This document shows positions 7,510-16,437 of a stretch of DNA of 34,520 nt, one piece after another. The notes under the pieces were generated by a model. That model ran no database searches and was not told the origin of the DNA. It was given only the letters and a program-made list of their open reading frames with translations. Each line of letters starts with the position of its first letter. The stretch's first letter is position 1. A program made the translations under genes and the position numbers. This DNA is from Burkholderiales bacterium (GTDB taxonomy: Bacteria > Pseudomonadota > Gammaproteobacteria > Burkholderiales > Burkholderiaceae_C): assembly GCA_030603635.1 (NCBI GenBank), contig JAUVXK010000020.1:1-34520 (forward strand), given 5' to 3'.

Positions 7510-9818
7510 GCGCCACCGCCTGCGGCACCTCACTGCCCCACGAAAGCGCCATCGCGCAAATCACCGGCAGCGCCACCTATGTGGACGACATGCCTGAGCT
7601 GCAAGGCACGCTGCATGCCGCCCCCATCCTTTCGCCAATGGCACATGGCCGCCTGCGCGGGGTGGACGCCCGAGTCGCCCTGGCCATCCCCGGCGTGCGC
7701 AGCGTGGTTATGGCCGACGACATCCCCGGTGACCCCACCCTCGCCGCCTTCGCACACGACGAACCTGTGTTCGCGCTTGACACCGTGCAGCACGTCGGTC
7801 AGGTCATAGGCCTGGTGCTCGCCGACGACGTGGCAACGGCACGACGTGCCGCGCGGCAGGTGAAGCTCGACATCGAGGCACTGCCCGCCGTGCTCACCCC
7901 GCGGGAGGCTCACGCCCGCCAGAGCTATGTGCTGCCACCCGTGCACGTGACGCGTGGCAACGTCGCCAACGCCCTGAAGCAGGCGCCGCACACCCTCAGC
8001 GGATCGTTCGAGGTGGGCGGCCAGGAACACTTCTACCTGGAAGGGCAGATTGCCTACGCGGTGCCGCACGAACAGCAGCAGTGGGTGATCTACAGCAGCA
8101 CCCAGCACCCGGGCGAGGTACAGCACTGGGTGGCCCATGCACTCGGCCTGCACAACCACCGCGTGCGCGTGGAATGCCGGCGCATGGGCGGCGGCTTTGG
8201 TGGCAAGGAAACCCAGGCCGGCCATATGGCCGTATGGGCGGCGGTGGCGGCATACAAAACGGGGCGCCCCGTCAAGCTGCGGCTCGACCGTGACGACGAC
8301 TTCCTCATCACCGGCAAGCGCCACCCCTTTGCCTACGACTACACCGCGGGCTTCGACAACGAAGGCCGCCTGCTGGGGCTGGACCTGACGCTGCTGGCCA
8401 ACTGCGGCTTCTCGGCCGACCTGTCGGGCCCCGTGGCCGACCGCGCCGTCTTCCACAGCGACAACGCCTATTTCCTGGAGCACGTGGCCATCCACAGCTT
8501 TCGCTGCAAGACCCACGTGCAGAGCTTCACCGCCTTCCGTGGCTTTGGCGGACCGCAGGGCGTCATCGCCATCGAAACCATCCTCGGCGACATCGCCCGT
8601 TACCTGGGGCTGGACCCGCTGGCCGTGCGCCTGCGCAACCTGTACAGCCACGCCCCTGCCGGCCCCGGCCTCACCGCCAGCGGCCTGCGCGACACCACGC
8701 ATTACCAGATGCAGGTGGAAGACAACATCCTGGAGCCGCTGATCACCCGTCTGGCCAAAACCAGCCGCTACCAGGAGCGCCGCCACGAGATCGCCGCGTG
8801 GAACGTGGACAGCCCCATTGTCAAGCGCGGGCTGGCGCTCACGCCAGTGAAGTTCGGCATCAGCTTCACGGCCACTCTGTTCAACCAGGCAGGTGCATTG
8901 GTGCACGTGTACACCGACGGCAGCGTGATGGTCAACCACGGCGGCACCGAGATGGGCCAGGGCCTGCACACCAAGGTGGCGCAGGTGGTGGCCGACGAAC
9001 TGGGCGTGCCCTTCGAGCGCGTACTGGTGACCGCCAGCGACACCGCCCGCGTGCCCAACGCCAGCGCCACCGCCGCGTCCAGCGGCACCGACCTGAACGG
9101 CCGCGCGGCGCAGTTTGCGGCACGCAACGTGCGGCACAACCTGGCCGCCTTCGTCTGCGGGCTGGACGGCTGCGGCGCGGGCGAGGTGGAATTCCGCCAC
9201 GGCCAGGTCATCACACCCAAGGCCACGCGCGGCTTCACCGAGGTGGTGCACCAGGCCTACGCCAACCGCATCCAGCTCTGGAGCGACGGCTTCTACCGCA
9301 CGCCCAAGATCCACTACGACAAGGCCACCCTCACCGGGCGACCCTTCTACTACTTTGCCTACGGCGCGGCGTGCACCGAGGTCGCCATCGACACCCTCAC
9401 CGGCGAGACCCGCGTCCTGGCGGTGGACATCCTGCACGACGTGGGCCACAGCATCAACCCGGCCATCGACATCGGGCAGATCGAGGGCGGCTTCGTGCAG
9501 GGCATGGGCTGGCTGACGACCGAGGAGCTGGTGTGGAACGCTCAGGGCCAACTGGCCACGCATGCACCCAGCACCTACAAGATTCCCGCCACGGGTGATG
9601 TTCCCGAGCGGCTGAAGGTGGACCTGTGGCCCGAACCCAACCGCGAGGACAACGTGTTCGGCAGCAAGGCCGTGGGCGAGCCGCCGTTCATGCTGGCCAT
9701 CAGCGTGTGGGAGGCGATCCGCGACGCGGTGGCGCAGGCGCGGGGGGACGGCGAGCCGGTGCAGATGGACGCACCGGCCACGCCGGAGCGGGTGCTGCGG
9801 GCCTTGTCGGCGGGCTGA
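7506..9818 (+). CDS. xdhB: Xanthine dehydrogenase large, molybdopterin-binding subunit
   Basis: This 770-residue subunit holds the molybdenum cofactor and the substrate site. Visible family motifs are GQEHFYLEGQ, RRMGGGFGGKETQAG, FTAFRGFGGPQG, GGTEMGQGLHTKVAQ and, near the C-terminus, VGEPPFMLAISVWEAIRDAV, where the Glu of GEPP corresponds to the catalytic base. The ATG overlaps the xdhA stop (ATGA) and is preceded by GGGGAGG, a strong ribosome binding site. The frame is open further upstream inside xdhA, but nothing there is conserved with the family. The cofactor-insertion factor XdhC does not follow; the next gene is on the opposite strand 14 bases away. Confidence 0.95.
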   Translation: MSATACGTSLPHESAIAQITGSATYVDDMPELQGTLHAAPILSPMAHGRLRGVDARVALAIPGVRSVVMADDIPGDPTLAAFAHDEPVFALDTVQHVGQVIGLVLADDVATARRAARQVKLDIEALPAVLTPREAHARQSYVLPPVHVTRGNVANALKQAPHTLSGSFEVGGQEHFYLEGQIAYAVPHEQQQWVIYSSTQHPGEVQHWVAHALGLHNHRVRVECRRMGGGFGGKETQAGHMAVWAAVAAYKTGRPVKLRLDRDDDFLITGKRHPFAYDYTAGFDNEGRLLGLDLTLLANCGFSADLSGPVADRAVFHSDNAYFLEHVAIHSFRCKTHVQSFTAFRGFGGPQGVIAIETILGDIARYLGLDPLAVRLRNLYSHAPAGPGLTASGLRDTTHYQMQVEDNILEPLITRLAKTSRYQERRHEIAAWNVDSPIVKRGLALTPVKFGISFTATLFNQAGALVHVYTDGSVMVNHGGTEMGQGLHTKVAQVVADELGVPFERVLVTASDTARVPNASATAASSGTDLNGRAAQFAARNVRHNLAAFVCGLDGCGAGEVEFRHGQVITPKATRGFTEVVHQAYANRIQLWSDGFYRTPKIHYDKATLTGRPFYYFAYGAACTEVAIDTLTGETRVLAVDILHDVGHSINPAIDIGQIEGGFVQGMGWLTTEELVWNAQGQLATHAPSTYKIPATGDVPERLKVDLWPEPNREDNVFGSKAVGEPPFMLAISVWEAIRDAVAQARGDGEPVQMDAPATPERVLRALSAG

Positions 9819-9832
9819 CGCCGCGTCGGCAA

Positions 9833-10918
9833 TCAGAAGAGCGTCAGTTGCCCTGGCGCCCCCGGAGGCCGGAATGCGGAGACATCCAGCGCCCGTGCCT
9901 CGCGCTCGTAACCCAGCTTCGTGCAGGCCTTGGCGAAACGCTGGCGCAACAGGTCGGCCCAGGGGCCCTCGCCGGTCATGCGGCGCACAAAGGCGCTGTC
10001 GTAGTCCTTGCCGCCGCGCAGGTCGTGGATGCGCGCCATCACCCGCGCGGCCCGCTCCGGATAGTGCAAGTCCAGCCACTCGCGGAACAGCGGGCCCAGC
10101 TCCCACGGCAGACGCAACACAGTGTAGAAGGCACGGGTGGCACCGGCCTCGCGCGCCGCGGTCAGCACCTGCTCCATGTCGTCGTTGATGAAGGGAATCT
10201 GCGGCGCCACGCTCACGCCCACGGGCACACCTGCCTCGGCCAGCGTGCGGATGGTGCGCAGCCGCCGCCAGGGCGCGGGGGCCCGGGGCTCCAGCCGCCG
10301 GGCCAGTTCGGCGTCCAGCGTGGTGATCGTCACATACACCGCCGCCTGAGCGGCCTGACCCATGGGGGCGATGAGGTCCAGATCGCGCTCCACGCCGCTG
10401 CCCTTGGTCACCAGAGCCCAAGGGTGGCGTGCGGCGTGCAACACCTCCAGGGCGGCGCGCGTCAGGCGCAGCTCACGCTCGACCGGCTGGTAGGCATCGG
10501 TCACGGTGCCGATGGCGAGCGTCGCGGGCGTGTAGCCGGGGCGCGAGAGTTCATGCCGCAGCCGCTCAGCCAGTCCACGCTTGGCGATGATGACCGTCTC
10601 GAAATCGAGTCCCGGCGACAGGCCCAGGTAGCTGTGCGAAGGACGTGCGTAGCAGTAACTGCACCCGTGCTCGCACCCCCGATACGGGTTCAGTGAGCGG
10701 TCGAAGCCGATGTCGGGCGAGTCGTTGTACGCGATGGCGCTGCGCGCGTCTTCCCACCGCACCTCAGTCGCCGGTGGTGAGGTGGCCTCTTCGGCCGGGT
10801 CTGGCGTGCCCCAGCCGTCGTCGAACGCTTCACGCTCGTCAACCGCAAAACGGTGAGCGGGCCGGGAAGCACTGCCCCGGCCCTTGAAAGCCCGCCGGGG
10901 AGGGAACGCTGCCGACAT
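9833..10918 (-). CDS. PA0069-like radical SAM protein
   Basis: This 361-residue protein belongs to the radical SAM superfamily, close to the SplB/Rv2578c-like group annotated as PA0069 family. The 4Fe-4S motif is CEHGCSYC with Cys82, Cys86 and Cys89, preceded by SLNPYRGC. Later stretches YVTITTLD and GVPVGVSVAPQIPFINDD fit the barrel strands of this group. The N-terminus (GRGSASRPAHRF) is typical of the family. The substrate is unknown; members are often called DNA repair photolyase-like, but that is not demonstrated. It lies 42 bases downstream of acs on the same strand and may be cotranscribed with it. It converges tail-to-tail with xdhB. Confidence 0.88.
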   Translation of the reverse strand: MSAAFPPRRAFKGRGSASRPAHRFAVDEREAFDDGWGTPDPAEEATSPPATEVRWEDARSAIAYNDSPDIGFDRSLNPYRGCEHGCSYCYARPSHSYLGLSPGLDFETVIIAKRGLAERLRHELSRPGYTPATLAIGTVTDAYQPVERELRLTRAALEVLHAARHPWALVTKGSGVERDLDLIAPMGQAAQAAVYVTITTLDAELARRLEPRAPAPWRRLRTIRTLAEAGVPVGVSVAPQIPFINDDMEQVLTAAREAGATRAFYTVLRLPWELGPLFREWLDLHYPERAARVMARIHDLRGGKDYDSAFVRRMTGEGPWADLLRQRFAKACTKLGYEREARALDVSAFRPPGAPGQLTLF

Positions 10919-10960
10919 GGTGACCCTGCGATCCGGCAGCAGGCGCCCTCCGCCGCCCCG

Positions 10961-12955
10961 TCAGTTGGACTTGGCCAACTGTTCCAGGATGTGCGGGTTC
11001 TCCAGCGTGGAGGTGTCCTGGGTCACGGCCTCGCCCTTGGCGAGCGAGCGCAGCAGGCGGCGCATGATCTTGCCGGAGCGGGTCTTGGGCAGGTTTTCGC
11101 CGAAGCGGATTTCCTTGGGCTTGGCGATCGGGCCGATCTCCTTGGCCACCCAGTTGCGCAGCTCGTTGGCAATGGCCTTGGCCTCGTCACCGGTCGGGAT
11201 CGGGCGCTTGAGCACCACGAAGGCCACGATGGCTTCGCCGGTCAGGTCGTCAGGCCGGCCCACCACGGCGGCTTCGGCCACCAGGTCGGTCTTGCCCACC
11301 AGCGCGGACTCGATTTCCATGGTGCCCATGCGGTGGCCGGACACGTTCAGCACGTCGTCAATGCGCCCGGTGATGCGGAAGTAGCCCCGGTCTTCGGAGC
11401 GCACGGCACCGTCGCCGGCCAGGTAGTAACCCTTGAGCTCTTCGGGGAAGTAGCTCTTCTTGAAGCGCTCCGGATCGCCCCAGATGGTGCGGATCATGGA
11501 CGGCCATGGCTTTTTCACCACCAGGATGCCGCCCTGGCCATTGGGCATGTCGTTGCCCTGCTCGTCCACGATCGCGGTCATGATGCCCGGCAGCGGCAGC
11601 GTGCAGGAACCCGGCACCAGCGGTGTAGCGCCCGGCAGCGGGGTGATCATGTGGCCACCGGTTTCGGTCTGCCAGAAGGTGTCCACGATCGGGCAACGCT
11701 CACCACCGATGTGCTTGTAGTACCACATCCAGGCTTCGGGGTTGATCGGCTCACCCACCGACCCCAGGATGCGCAGGCTCGAGAGGTTCCAGTTCCTGGG
11801 GTGCACCTTCTCATCGGTGTCGGCCGCCTTGATCAGCGAACGGATGGCCGTGGGGGCGGTGTAGAAGATGGTGCACTTGTGCTTCTCGATCATCTGCCAG
11901 AAGCGGCCGGCGTTCGGATAGGTGGGCACGCCTTCGAACACGATCTGGGTGGCGCCAGCCGCCAAGGGGCCGTAGGCGACGTAGCTGTGGCCGGTGATCC
12001 AGCCGATGTCGGCGGTGCACCAGAACACGTCATCGTCCTTCAGATCGAAGGTCCAGTTCATGGTCAGGTTGACCCACAGCAGGTAGCCGCCCGTGGCGTG
12101 CTGCACGCCCTTGGGCTTGCCAGTGGAGCCGGATGTATAGAGCACGAACAGCGGGTGTTCGGCACCCACCATTTCGGCCGGACACTCGCTGGACTGGGCA
12201 GCCATCTCTTCGTGCATGAAGCTGTCGCGGCCGGCCACCATGTTGACAGCGGTCTTGGTGCGCTGGAACACGATCACGCTCTTGATGGTTTCGCAGCCGC
12301 CCATGGCCAGGGCTTCGTCGACGATGGCCTTCAGCGGCAATTCCTTGCCGCCACGCATCTGGTAGTTGGCGGTGATCACGGCCACGGCACCGGCGTCCTG
12401 CACGCGGTCCTTCAGCGCCCCGGCGGAGAAGCCGCCGAACACCACGCTGTGCGTGGCACCGATGCGGGCGCAGGCCTGCATGGCAATCACACCTTCCACG
12501 GTCATGGGCATGTAGATGACCACGCGGTCGCCCTTCTTCACGCCCTTGGCCTTGAGCACGTTGGCGAACTGGCTGACCTTGGCCAGCAGCTCCTTGTAGG
12601 ACACCCGGGTCACGGAACCGTCATCCGCCTCGAAGATGATGGCGGTCTTGTTCTCGCGCGGGGTGCCCATGTGGCGGTCCAGGCAGTTGTACGAGGCATT
12701 GAGCTCGCCATCCTGGAACCACTTGTAGAACGGCTTGTTCGACTCGTCGAGCACCTGCGTGAAGGGCTTGTGCCAGGTGAGCAGTTCCTGGGCACGCTTG
12801 CCCCAGAAGCCTTCGAAGTCCTGCTCCGCCTCGGCACACAGGGCGTGGTAGGCGTCCATCCCGGCGATGCGGGCGGCCTTGACTGTGGCCTCGCTGGGCT
12901 CGAACACGCGATTTTCCACCAGGGTGGACTGGATGGCGGTCGAAGTGTCGGACAT
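10961..12955 (-). CDS. acs: Acetyl-CoA synthetase (acetate--CoA ligase)
   Basis: This 664-residue ANL-superfamily enzyme activates acetate with ATP to acetyl-AMP and then acetyl-CoA. Motifs in order are the P-loop-like [51 protein letters not shown], and the C-terminal [14 protein letters not shown] with Lys629, the residue that in Salmonella Acs is acetylated by Pat. The length is normal for the family. The start ATG is preceded by GAGGAG. A 147-bp gap separates it from the divergent ion channel gene. Regulation by reversible Lys629 acetylation is possible by homology; no deacetylase gene is present here. Confidence 0.97.
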   Translation of the reverse strand: MSDTSTAIQSTLVENRVFEPSEATVKAARIAGMDAYHALCAEAEQDFEGFWGKRAQELLTWHKPFTQVLDESNKPFYKWFQDGELNASYNCLDRHMGTPRENKTAIIFEADDGSVTRVSYKELLAKVSQFANVLKAKGVKKGDRVVIYMPMTVEGVIAMQACARIGATHSVVFGGFSAGALKDRVQDAGAVAVITANYQMRGGKELPLKAIVDEALAMGGCETIKSVIVFQRTKTAVNMVAGRDSFMHEEMAAQSSECPAEMVGAEHPLFVLYTSGSTGKPKGVQHATGGYLLWVNLTMNWTFDLKDDDVFWCTADIGWITGHSYVAYGPLAAGATQIVFEGVPTYPNAGRFWQMIEKHKCTIFYTAPTAIRSLIKAADTDEKVHPRNWNLSSLRILGSVGEPINPEAWMWYYKHIGGERCPIVDTFWQTETGGHMITPLPGATPLVPGSCTLPLPGIMTAIVDEQGNDMPNGQGGILVVKKPWPSMIRTIWGDPERFKKSYFPEELKGYYLAGDGAVRSEDRGYFRITGRIDDVLNVSGHRMGTMEIESALVGKTDLVAEAAVVGRPDDLTGEAIVAFVVLKRPIPTGDEAKAIANELRNWVAKEIGPIAKPKEIRFGENLPKTRSGKIMRRLLRSLAKGEAVTQDTSTLENPHILEQLAKSN

Positions 12956-13062
12956 GAAAAGCTCTCCTCAGGATCTGTGAACGATGAACAACGGTCGAAT
13001 GTGCGCAATGTCTCTGACGAGGCTCTTACACCAGCACCGGCACCCGGCGTCCTACAATATCA

Positions 13063-13082
13063 GGTTGACCTACTCATCAACC
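13063..13082. promoter_or_regulatory. Inverted repeat in the acs/ion-channel divergent gap
   Basis: GGTTGA at 13063-13068 and TCAACC at 13077-13082 form a 6-bp inverted repeat with an 8-base spacer, 20 bases before the ion channel start. It could be an operator for the divergent acs and channel promoters. TTGATG on the minus strand inside it could be part of an acs -35 element, but no good -10 accompanies it. This is a weak candidate. Confidence 0.35.
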
Positions 13083-13102
13083 CCTCGGCCTGACCCACGA
13101 CC

Positions 13103-13993
13103 ATGCTGACGGAGTCTTCCGGCACGCCAGGCGCGCTGCGCAACAAGCTCAACCTGTTTCTGAACCTAGGCTGGGTTCAGCGCACCATTCTCGCACTGAT
13201 CATCGTCAACGCCGTCCTGCTCGGCCTTGAAACCTCCAGCAGCTTCATGGCCCATTCGGGCCACTGGCTGAAGGTGGCGGACAAGGCCATCCTCGCGGTG
13301 TTCGTGATCGAAATCACCGCCAGGCTGTACGTGCATCGCCTGTCCTTCTTCCGCGACCCCTGGAGCGTGTTCGACTTTGCCGTGGTGACCATCGCCCTGG
13401 TGCCGGCCAGCGGACCGTTCGCCGTGCTGCGCGCCCTGCGCGTGCTTCGGGTACTGCGGGTTCTGACCATCGTCCCCTCCATGCGCCGGGTGGTCGGGGC
13501 GCTGCTGTCGGCCATTCCGGGGCTGTCGTCCATCGCACTGGTGCTGCTGCTGGTGTTCTACGTGTTCGGCGTCATCGCCACCCACCTGTTCGGTCAGCAT
13601 TTCCCCGACTGGTTTGGCCATCTGGGCCGCTCGCTCTACACGCTGTTCCAGGTCATGACGCTGGAGAGCTGGTCCATGGGCATCTCGCGCCCGGTGATGG
13701 AAGCCGTTCCCTATGCCTGGGCCTTCTTCATCGTCTTCATTCTGTTCGCCACCTTCACCATGCTCAACCTGTTCATCGCGATCATCGTCAACGCGATGCA
13801 GACCTTCCAAGAAAGCGAGCACCAAGACACGATACAAACCGTGGAGCAGGTGGGACAATCCATTGAACACGAACTGCACGCCGAGGTCCAGTCGCTGCGA
13901 CAGGAAATCGGTGAACTCCGGGTGCTGCTGAGCGAGCGCCTCCCCCAGGCCGGCAGGCCTGTTTCCCACCCTTCCGAAGGAAGCCCCACATGA
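13103..13993 (+). CDS. Voltage-gated sodium channel homologue (BacNav/NaChBac type)
   Basis: This 296-residue inner-membrane protein has one six-helix channel unit, so it should work as a homotetramer. S4 carries Arg110, Arg113, Arg116 and Arg119 at every third position, the voltage-sensor pattern. The pore loop contains TLESWS (186-191), essentially the selectivity filter of prokaryotic sodium channels. A Glu/Gln-rich coiled coil (about 238-280) follows S6, as in BacNav tetramers. There is no strong ribosome binding site before the ATG. The stop overlaps the fumarase ATG by four bases, so the two genes are probably cotranscribed and translationally coupled. Sodium selectivity is inferred from the filter. 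Confidence 0.92.
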   Translation: MLTESSGTPGALRNKLNLFLNLGWVQRTILALIIVNAVLLGLETSSSFMAHSGHWLKVADKAILAVFVIEITARLYVHRLSFFRDPWSVFDFAVVTIALVPASGPFAVLRALRVLRVLRVLTIVPSMRRVVGALLSAIPGLSSIALVLLLVFYVFGVIATHLFGQHFPDWFGHLGRSLYTLFQVMTLESWSMGISRPVMEAVPYAWAFFIVFILFATFTMLNLFIAIIVNAMQTFQESEHQDTIQTVEQVGQSIEHELHAEVQSLRQEIGELRVLLSERLPQAGRPVSHPSEGSPT

Positions 13994-15540
13994 CCGCCAT
14001 CAAACAGGAAGACCTGATCCAGTCGATCGCCGATGCCTTCCAGTACATCAGCTTCTACCACCCGCTGGACTACATCCAGGCCCTGGGTGAGGCCTACGAG
14101 CGCGAGCAGAGCCCGGCCGCCAAGGACGCGATTGCCCAGATCCTGACCAACAGCCGCATGAGCGCCGAAGGCCACCGCCCGATCTGCCAGGACACCGGCA
14201 TTGCCGTGGTGTTCCTGAAGGTGGGCATGAACGTGACCTGGCCCGACGCCACCATGAGCGTGCAGGACATGATCAACGAAGGCGTGCGCCGCGCCTACCT
14301 GAACCCCGACAACCCGCTGCGCGCCTCGGTCCTGGCCGATCCGGCCGGCAGCCGCAAGAACACCAAGGACAACACCCCTGCCGTGGTGCACTACGAGATC
14401 GTGCCCGGCGACCAGGTCGAAGTCATCTGCGCGGCCAAGGGCGGCGGCTCCGAGAACAAGTCCAAGTTCGCGGCGCTCAATCCGTCTGATTCCGTCGTGG
14501 ACTGGGTGCTCAAGACCGTGCCCACCATGGGCGCCGGCTGGTGCCCGCCGGGCATTCTGGGCATCGGCATAGGCGGCACGCCCGAGAAGGCGCTGCTGCT
14601 GGCCAAGGAATCGCTGATGGCCCCGGTGGACATCCACGAGCTGATCGACAAGAAGAAGTCCGGTGCGTCGCTCACCCGCGTCGAAGAACTGCGCTTGGAA
14701 CTCTACGAAAAGGTCAACGCCCTGGGCATTGGCGCGCAGGGCCTGGGCGGCCTGACCACCGTGGTCGATGTGAAGATCATGGACTACCCCACCCACGCCG
14801 CGAGCCTGCCCGTGGCCATCATCCCGAACTGCGCGGCCACCCGTCACGTGCACTTCCATCTGGACGGCACCGGCCCGGCCCACCTTGAGCCGCCCAAGTT
14901 GGAAGACTGGCCCGCCGTGACCTGGACCCCGGACACGAAGAGCGCCACCCGCGTCAATCTGGACACACTGACCAAGGAGGAAGTGGCCTCCTGGAAGGTG
15001 GGTCAGAAGCTGCTGCTCAACGGCAAGATGCTGACCGGCCGCGACGCTGCCCACAAGCGCATTGCCGACATGCTGGCCAAGGGTGAAAAACTCCCGGTCG
15101 ACTTCACCAACCGCGTGATCTACTACGTGGGCCCGGTGGACCCGGTGCGCGACGAAGTCGTGGGCCCGGCAGGCCCCACCACCGCCACCCGCATGGACAA
15201 GTTCACCCGCATGATGCTGGAAAAGACCGGCCTGATCTCGATGATCGGCAAGTCCGAACGCGGCCCGGTGGCCATCGAGGCCATCAAGGACAACCGCAGC
15301 GCCTACCTGATGGCCGTGGGCGGCTCCGCCTACCTCGTGGCCAAGGCCATCAAGGCCGCCAAGGTGGTGGGCTTTGCCGACCTGGGCATGGAGGCGATCT
15401 ACGAGTTCGACGTGCAGGACATGCCGGTGACCGTGGCCGTGGACTCCACCGGCGACAACGTGCACGAGAGTGGCCCTGCCGAGTGGGGCAAGCGCATCGC
15501 CAGCGGCGAGTTCAAGGGCATCGCGGTCACGGCCGAATGA
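13990..15540 (+). CDS. Class I (4Fe-4S) fumarate hydratase
   Basis: This 516-residue iron-sulfur enzyme interconverts fumarate and malate in the citric acid cycle. The three cluster cysteines are Cys66 (RPICQDTG), Cys185 (GAGWCPPG) and Cys281 (IIPNCAATRHVHF). The N-terminal alpha half and C-terminal beta half (fused, as in FumA/FumB) are both present, the latter with VGPAGPTTATRMDKF and LMAVGGSAYLVAKAIK. It starts inside the ion channel stop codon (ATGA) and ends before a clear terminator. Being oxygen sensitive, class I enzymes are often paired with a class II FumC; none is in the window. The product could also be named FumA or FumB, so I give no symbol. Confidence 0.95.
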   Translation: MTAIKQEDLIQSIADAFQYISFYHPLDYIQALGEAYEREQSPAAKDAIAQILTNSRMSAEGHRPICQDTGIAVVFLKVGMNVTWPDATMSVQDMINEGVRRAYLNPDNPLRASVLADPAGSRKNTKDNTPAVVHYEIVPGDQVEVICAAKGGGSENKSKFAALNPSDSVVDWVLKTVPTMGAGWCPPGILGIGIGGTPEKALLLAKESLMAPVDIHELIDKKKSGASLTRVEELRLELYEKVNALGIGAQGLGGLTTVVDVKIMDYPTHAASLPVAIIPNCAATRHVHFHLDGTGPAHLEPPKLEDWPAVTWTPDTKSATRVNLDTLTKEEVASWKVGQKLLLNGKMLTGRDAAHKRIADMLAKGEKLPVDFTNRVIYYVGPVDPVRDEVVGPAGPTTATRMDKFTRMMLEKTGLISMIGKSERGPVAIEAIKDNRSAYLMAVGGSAYLVAKAIKAAKVVGFADLGMEAIYEFDVQDMPVTVAVDSTGDNVHESGPAEWGKRIASGEFKGIAVTAE

Positions 15541-15570
15541 CCCGCAGTCACCATCCCTGACGCCAGCAAA

Positions 15571-15598
15571 CCCCGGATCTCATCCGGGGTTTCTTTTC
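15571..15598 (+). terminator. Rho-independent terminator after fumarase
   Basis: An 8-bp perfect stem (CCCCGGAT at 15571-15578, ATCCGGGG at 15582-15589) has a 3-base loop and is followed by TTTCTTTTC. It is 30 bases beyond the fumarase stop. On the opposite strand the stem is followed by TTTG, so it may also help end the convergent gene whose stop lies at 15597. Confidence 0.92.
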
Positions 15599-16220
15599 AG
15601 TGCAGGTGACGCGGTTTGCGCGGCCCGCCATGGCCGCCTGCAGGGCCGGAACCCCGCGGCGGGCGCCCCAGCTGCATGGAATTGACCAGCGCGTCGAAAC
15701 GGTTGGTGAACAGCCGGTCGATCGCAACCACCACGTCGCTCAGCTCGGAGGCGTCGAAATGGCGCTCCATGAGGTGGACCACGTCCTGCACCAGCATGTC
15801 GCGCTGCACCTGCATGATGGCGGCGGGCGTGGGGCCCACAAAGCACATCACGAAGTCGTCGCGCGCCTCCTGGTCCGGGCTGGCCTCTTCCTCGTCGAAT
15901 TCGATGTCGTAGAACGAGACCTCGATCGGCGCACCCGTCGAAGCGATGTCGTTCAGGCCCATGCAGGCCTCGTCGATGGCCAGGCGGAAGTCCTCGTCAC
16001 CCTCCAGCGTCCAGCACATCTGCAGCAGGTGCTCCTTGGGGTCGAAGCGGATGCCGGGCTCGTCCTCGTAGTGGCTGGGGGCGGCATCGATGAGCGAACG
16101 CGCGCCCACGTACTTCCACAGCGGTTTGAGCGCTTCCTGGATGTGGGAGTAGTCCACGTCGTCGCGCAGGCGGATGTCGCCGTGGACATGGATCTCAAAA
16201 GGCGGGGGTTGATGGCTCAT
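15597..16220 (-). CDS. Conserved hypothetical protein, acidic, possibly DUF6806
   Basis: This 207-residue soluble protein has no signal peptide or membrane helix. It opens with FEIHVHGDIRLRDDV and has a very acidic centre (DIEFDEEEASPDQEARDD, about 104-121). It ends in a Gly/Pro/His/Arg-rich tail. I do not recognise an enzymatic motif. I recall similar proteins in Comamonadaceae under the family name DUF6806, but that is memory and unchecked. It lies alone between the fumarase terminator and tRNA-Leu, on the tRNA's strand, 68 bases downstream of the tRNA, so it may share that transcript. Confidence 0.8.
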   Translation of the reverse strand: MSHQPPPFEIHVHGDIRLRDDVDYSHIQEALKPLWKYVGARSLIDAAPSHYEDEPGIRFDPKEHLLQMCWTLEGDEDFRLAIDEACMGLNDIASTGAPIEVSFYDIEFDEEEASPDQEARDDFVMCFVGPTPAAIMQVQRDMLVQDVVHLMERHFDASELSDVVVAIDRLFTNRFDALVNSMQLGRPPRGSGPAGGHGGPRKPRHLH

Positions 16221-16288
16221 GGTGTTGCTCGCAATTAAGCGCCGAAGGCGCGTTCCTGCCCTTTTCGACAGGTTGCGATTGTAAGTCT

Positions 16289-16380
16289 TGGTGCCCCGAG
16301 CCGGAATCGAACCGGCACGCCGCCTTGCAGCAAGCGGCGGATTTTAAGTCCGCTGTGTCTACCAGTTTCACCATCGGGGC
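16289..16380 (-). tRNA. tRNA-Leu (anticodon UAA)
   Basis: Read leftward, the acceptor strands GCCCCGA and TCGGGGC pair. The anticodon stem GCGGA/TCCGC encloses CTTAAAA with anticodon UAA (16346-16344). A long variable arm typical of Leu (CGCTTGCTGCAAGGCG) precedes the T arm GCCGGTTCGATTCCGGC. The 3' CCA is encoded at 16291-16289. It lies between two hypothetical genes. Confidence 0.97.
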
Positions 16381-16401
16381 GCGGTCGCAGGACCAGGGGG
16401 G

Positions 16402-16407
16402 ATTCTA
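16402..16407 (-). promoter_or_regulatory. Candidate -10 element for tRNA-Leu
   Basis: TAGAAT on the minus strand lies 21 bases before the mature tRNA 5' end, a suitable distance for a short leader. No good -35 hexamer is seen 16-18 bases upstream. It lies in the gap after the stop of the upstream hypothetical gene. Confidence 0.45.
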
Positions 16408-16437
16408 GCCTTGCCCTGCACGCAGGCGGCAGCGCGC

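Noticed and set aside
7530-10421. 963-codon leftward open frame opposite xdhB and the radical SAM gene
   Set aside because: Low-complexity composition, spans two real genes and has no start context; an artefact of high GC at third codon positions.
13711-15465. Leftward 584-codon frame opposite fumarase
   Set aside because: His/Gly/Val-rich shadow; fumarase on the plus strand has all three cluster cysteines.
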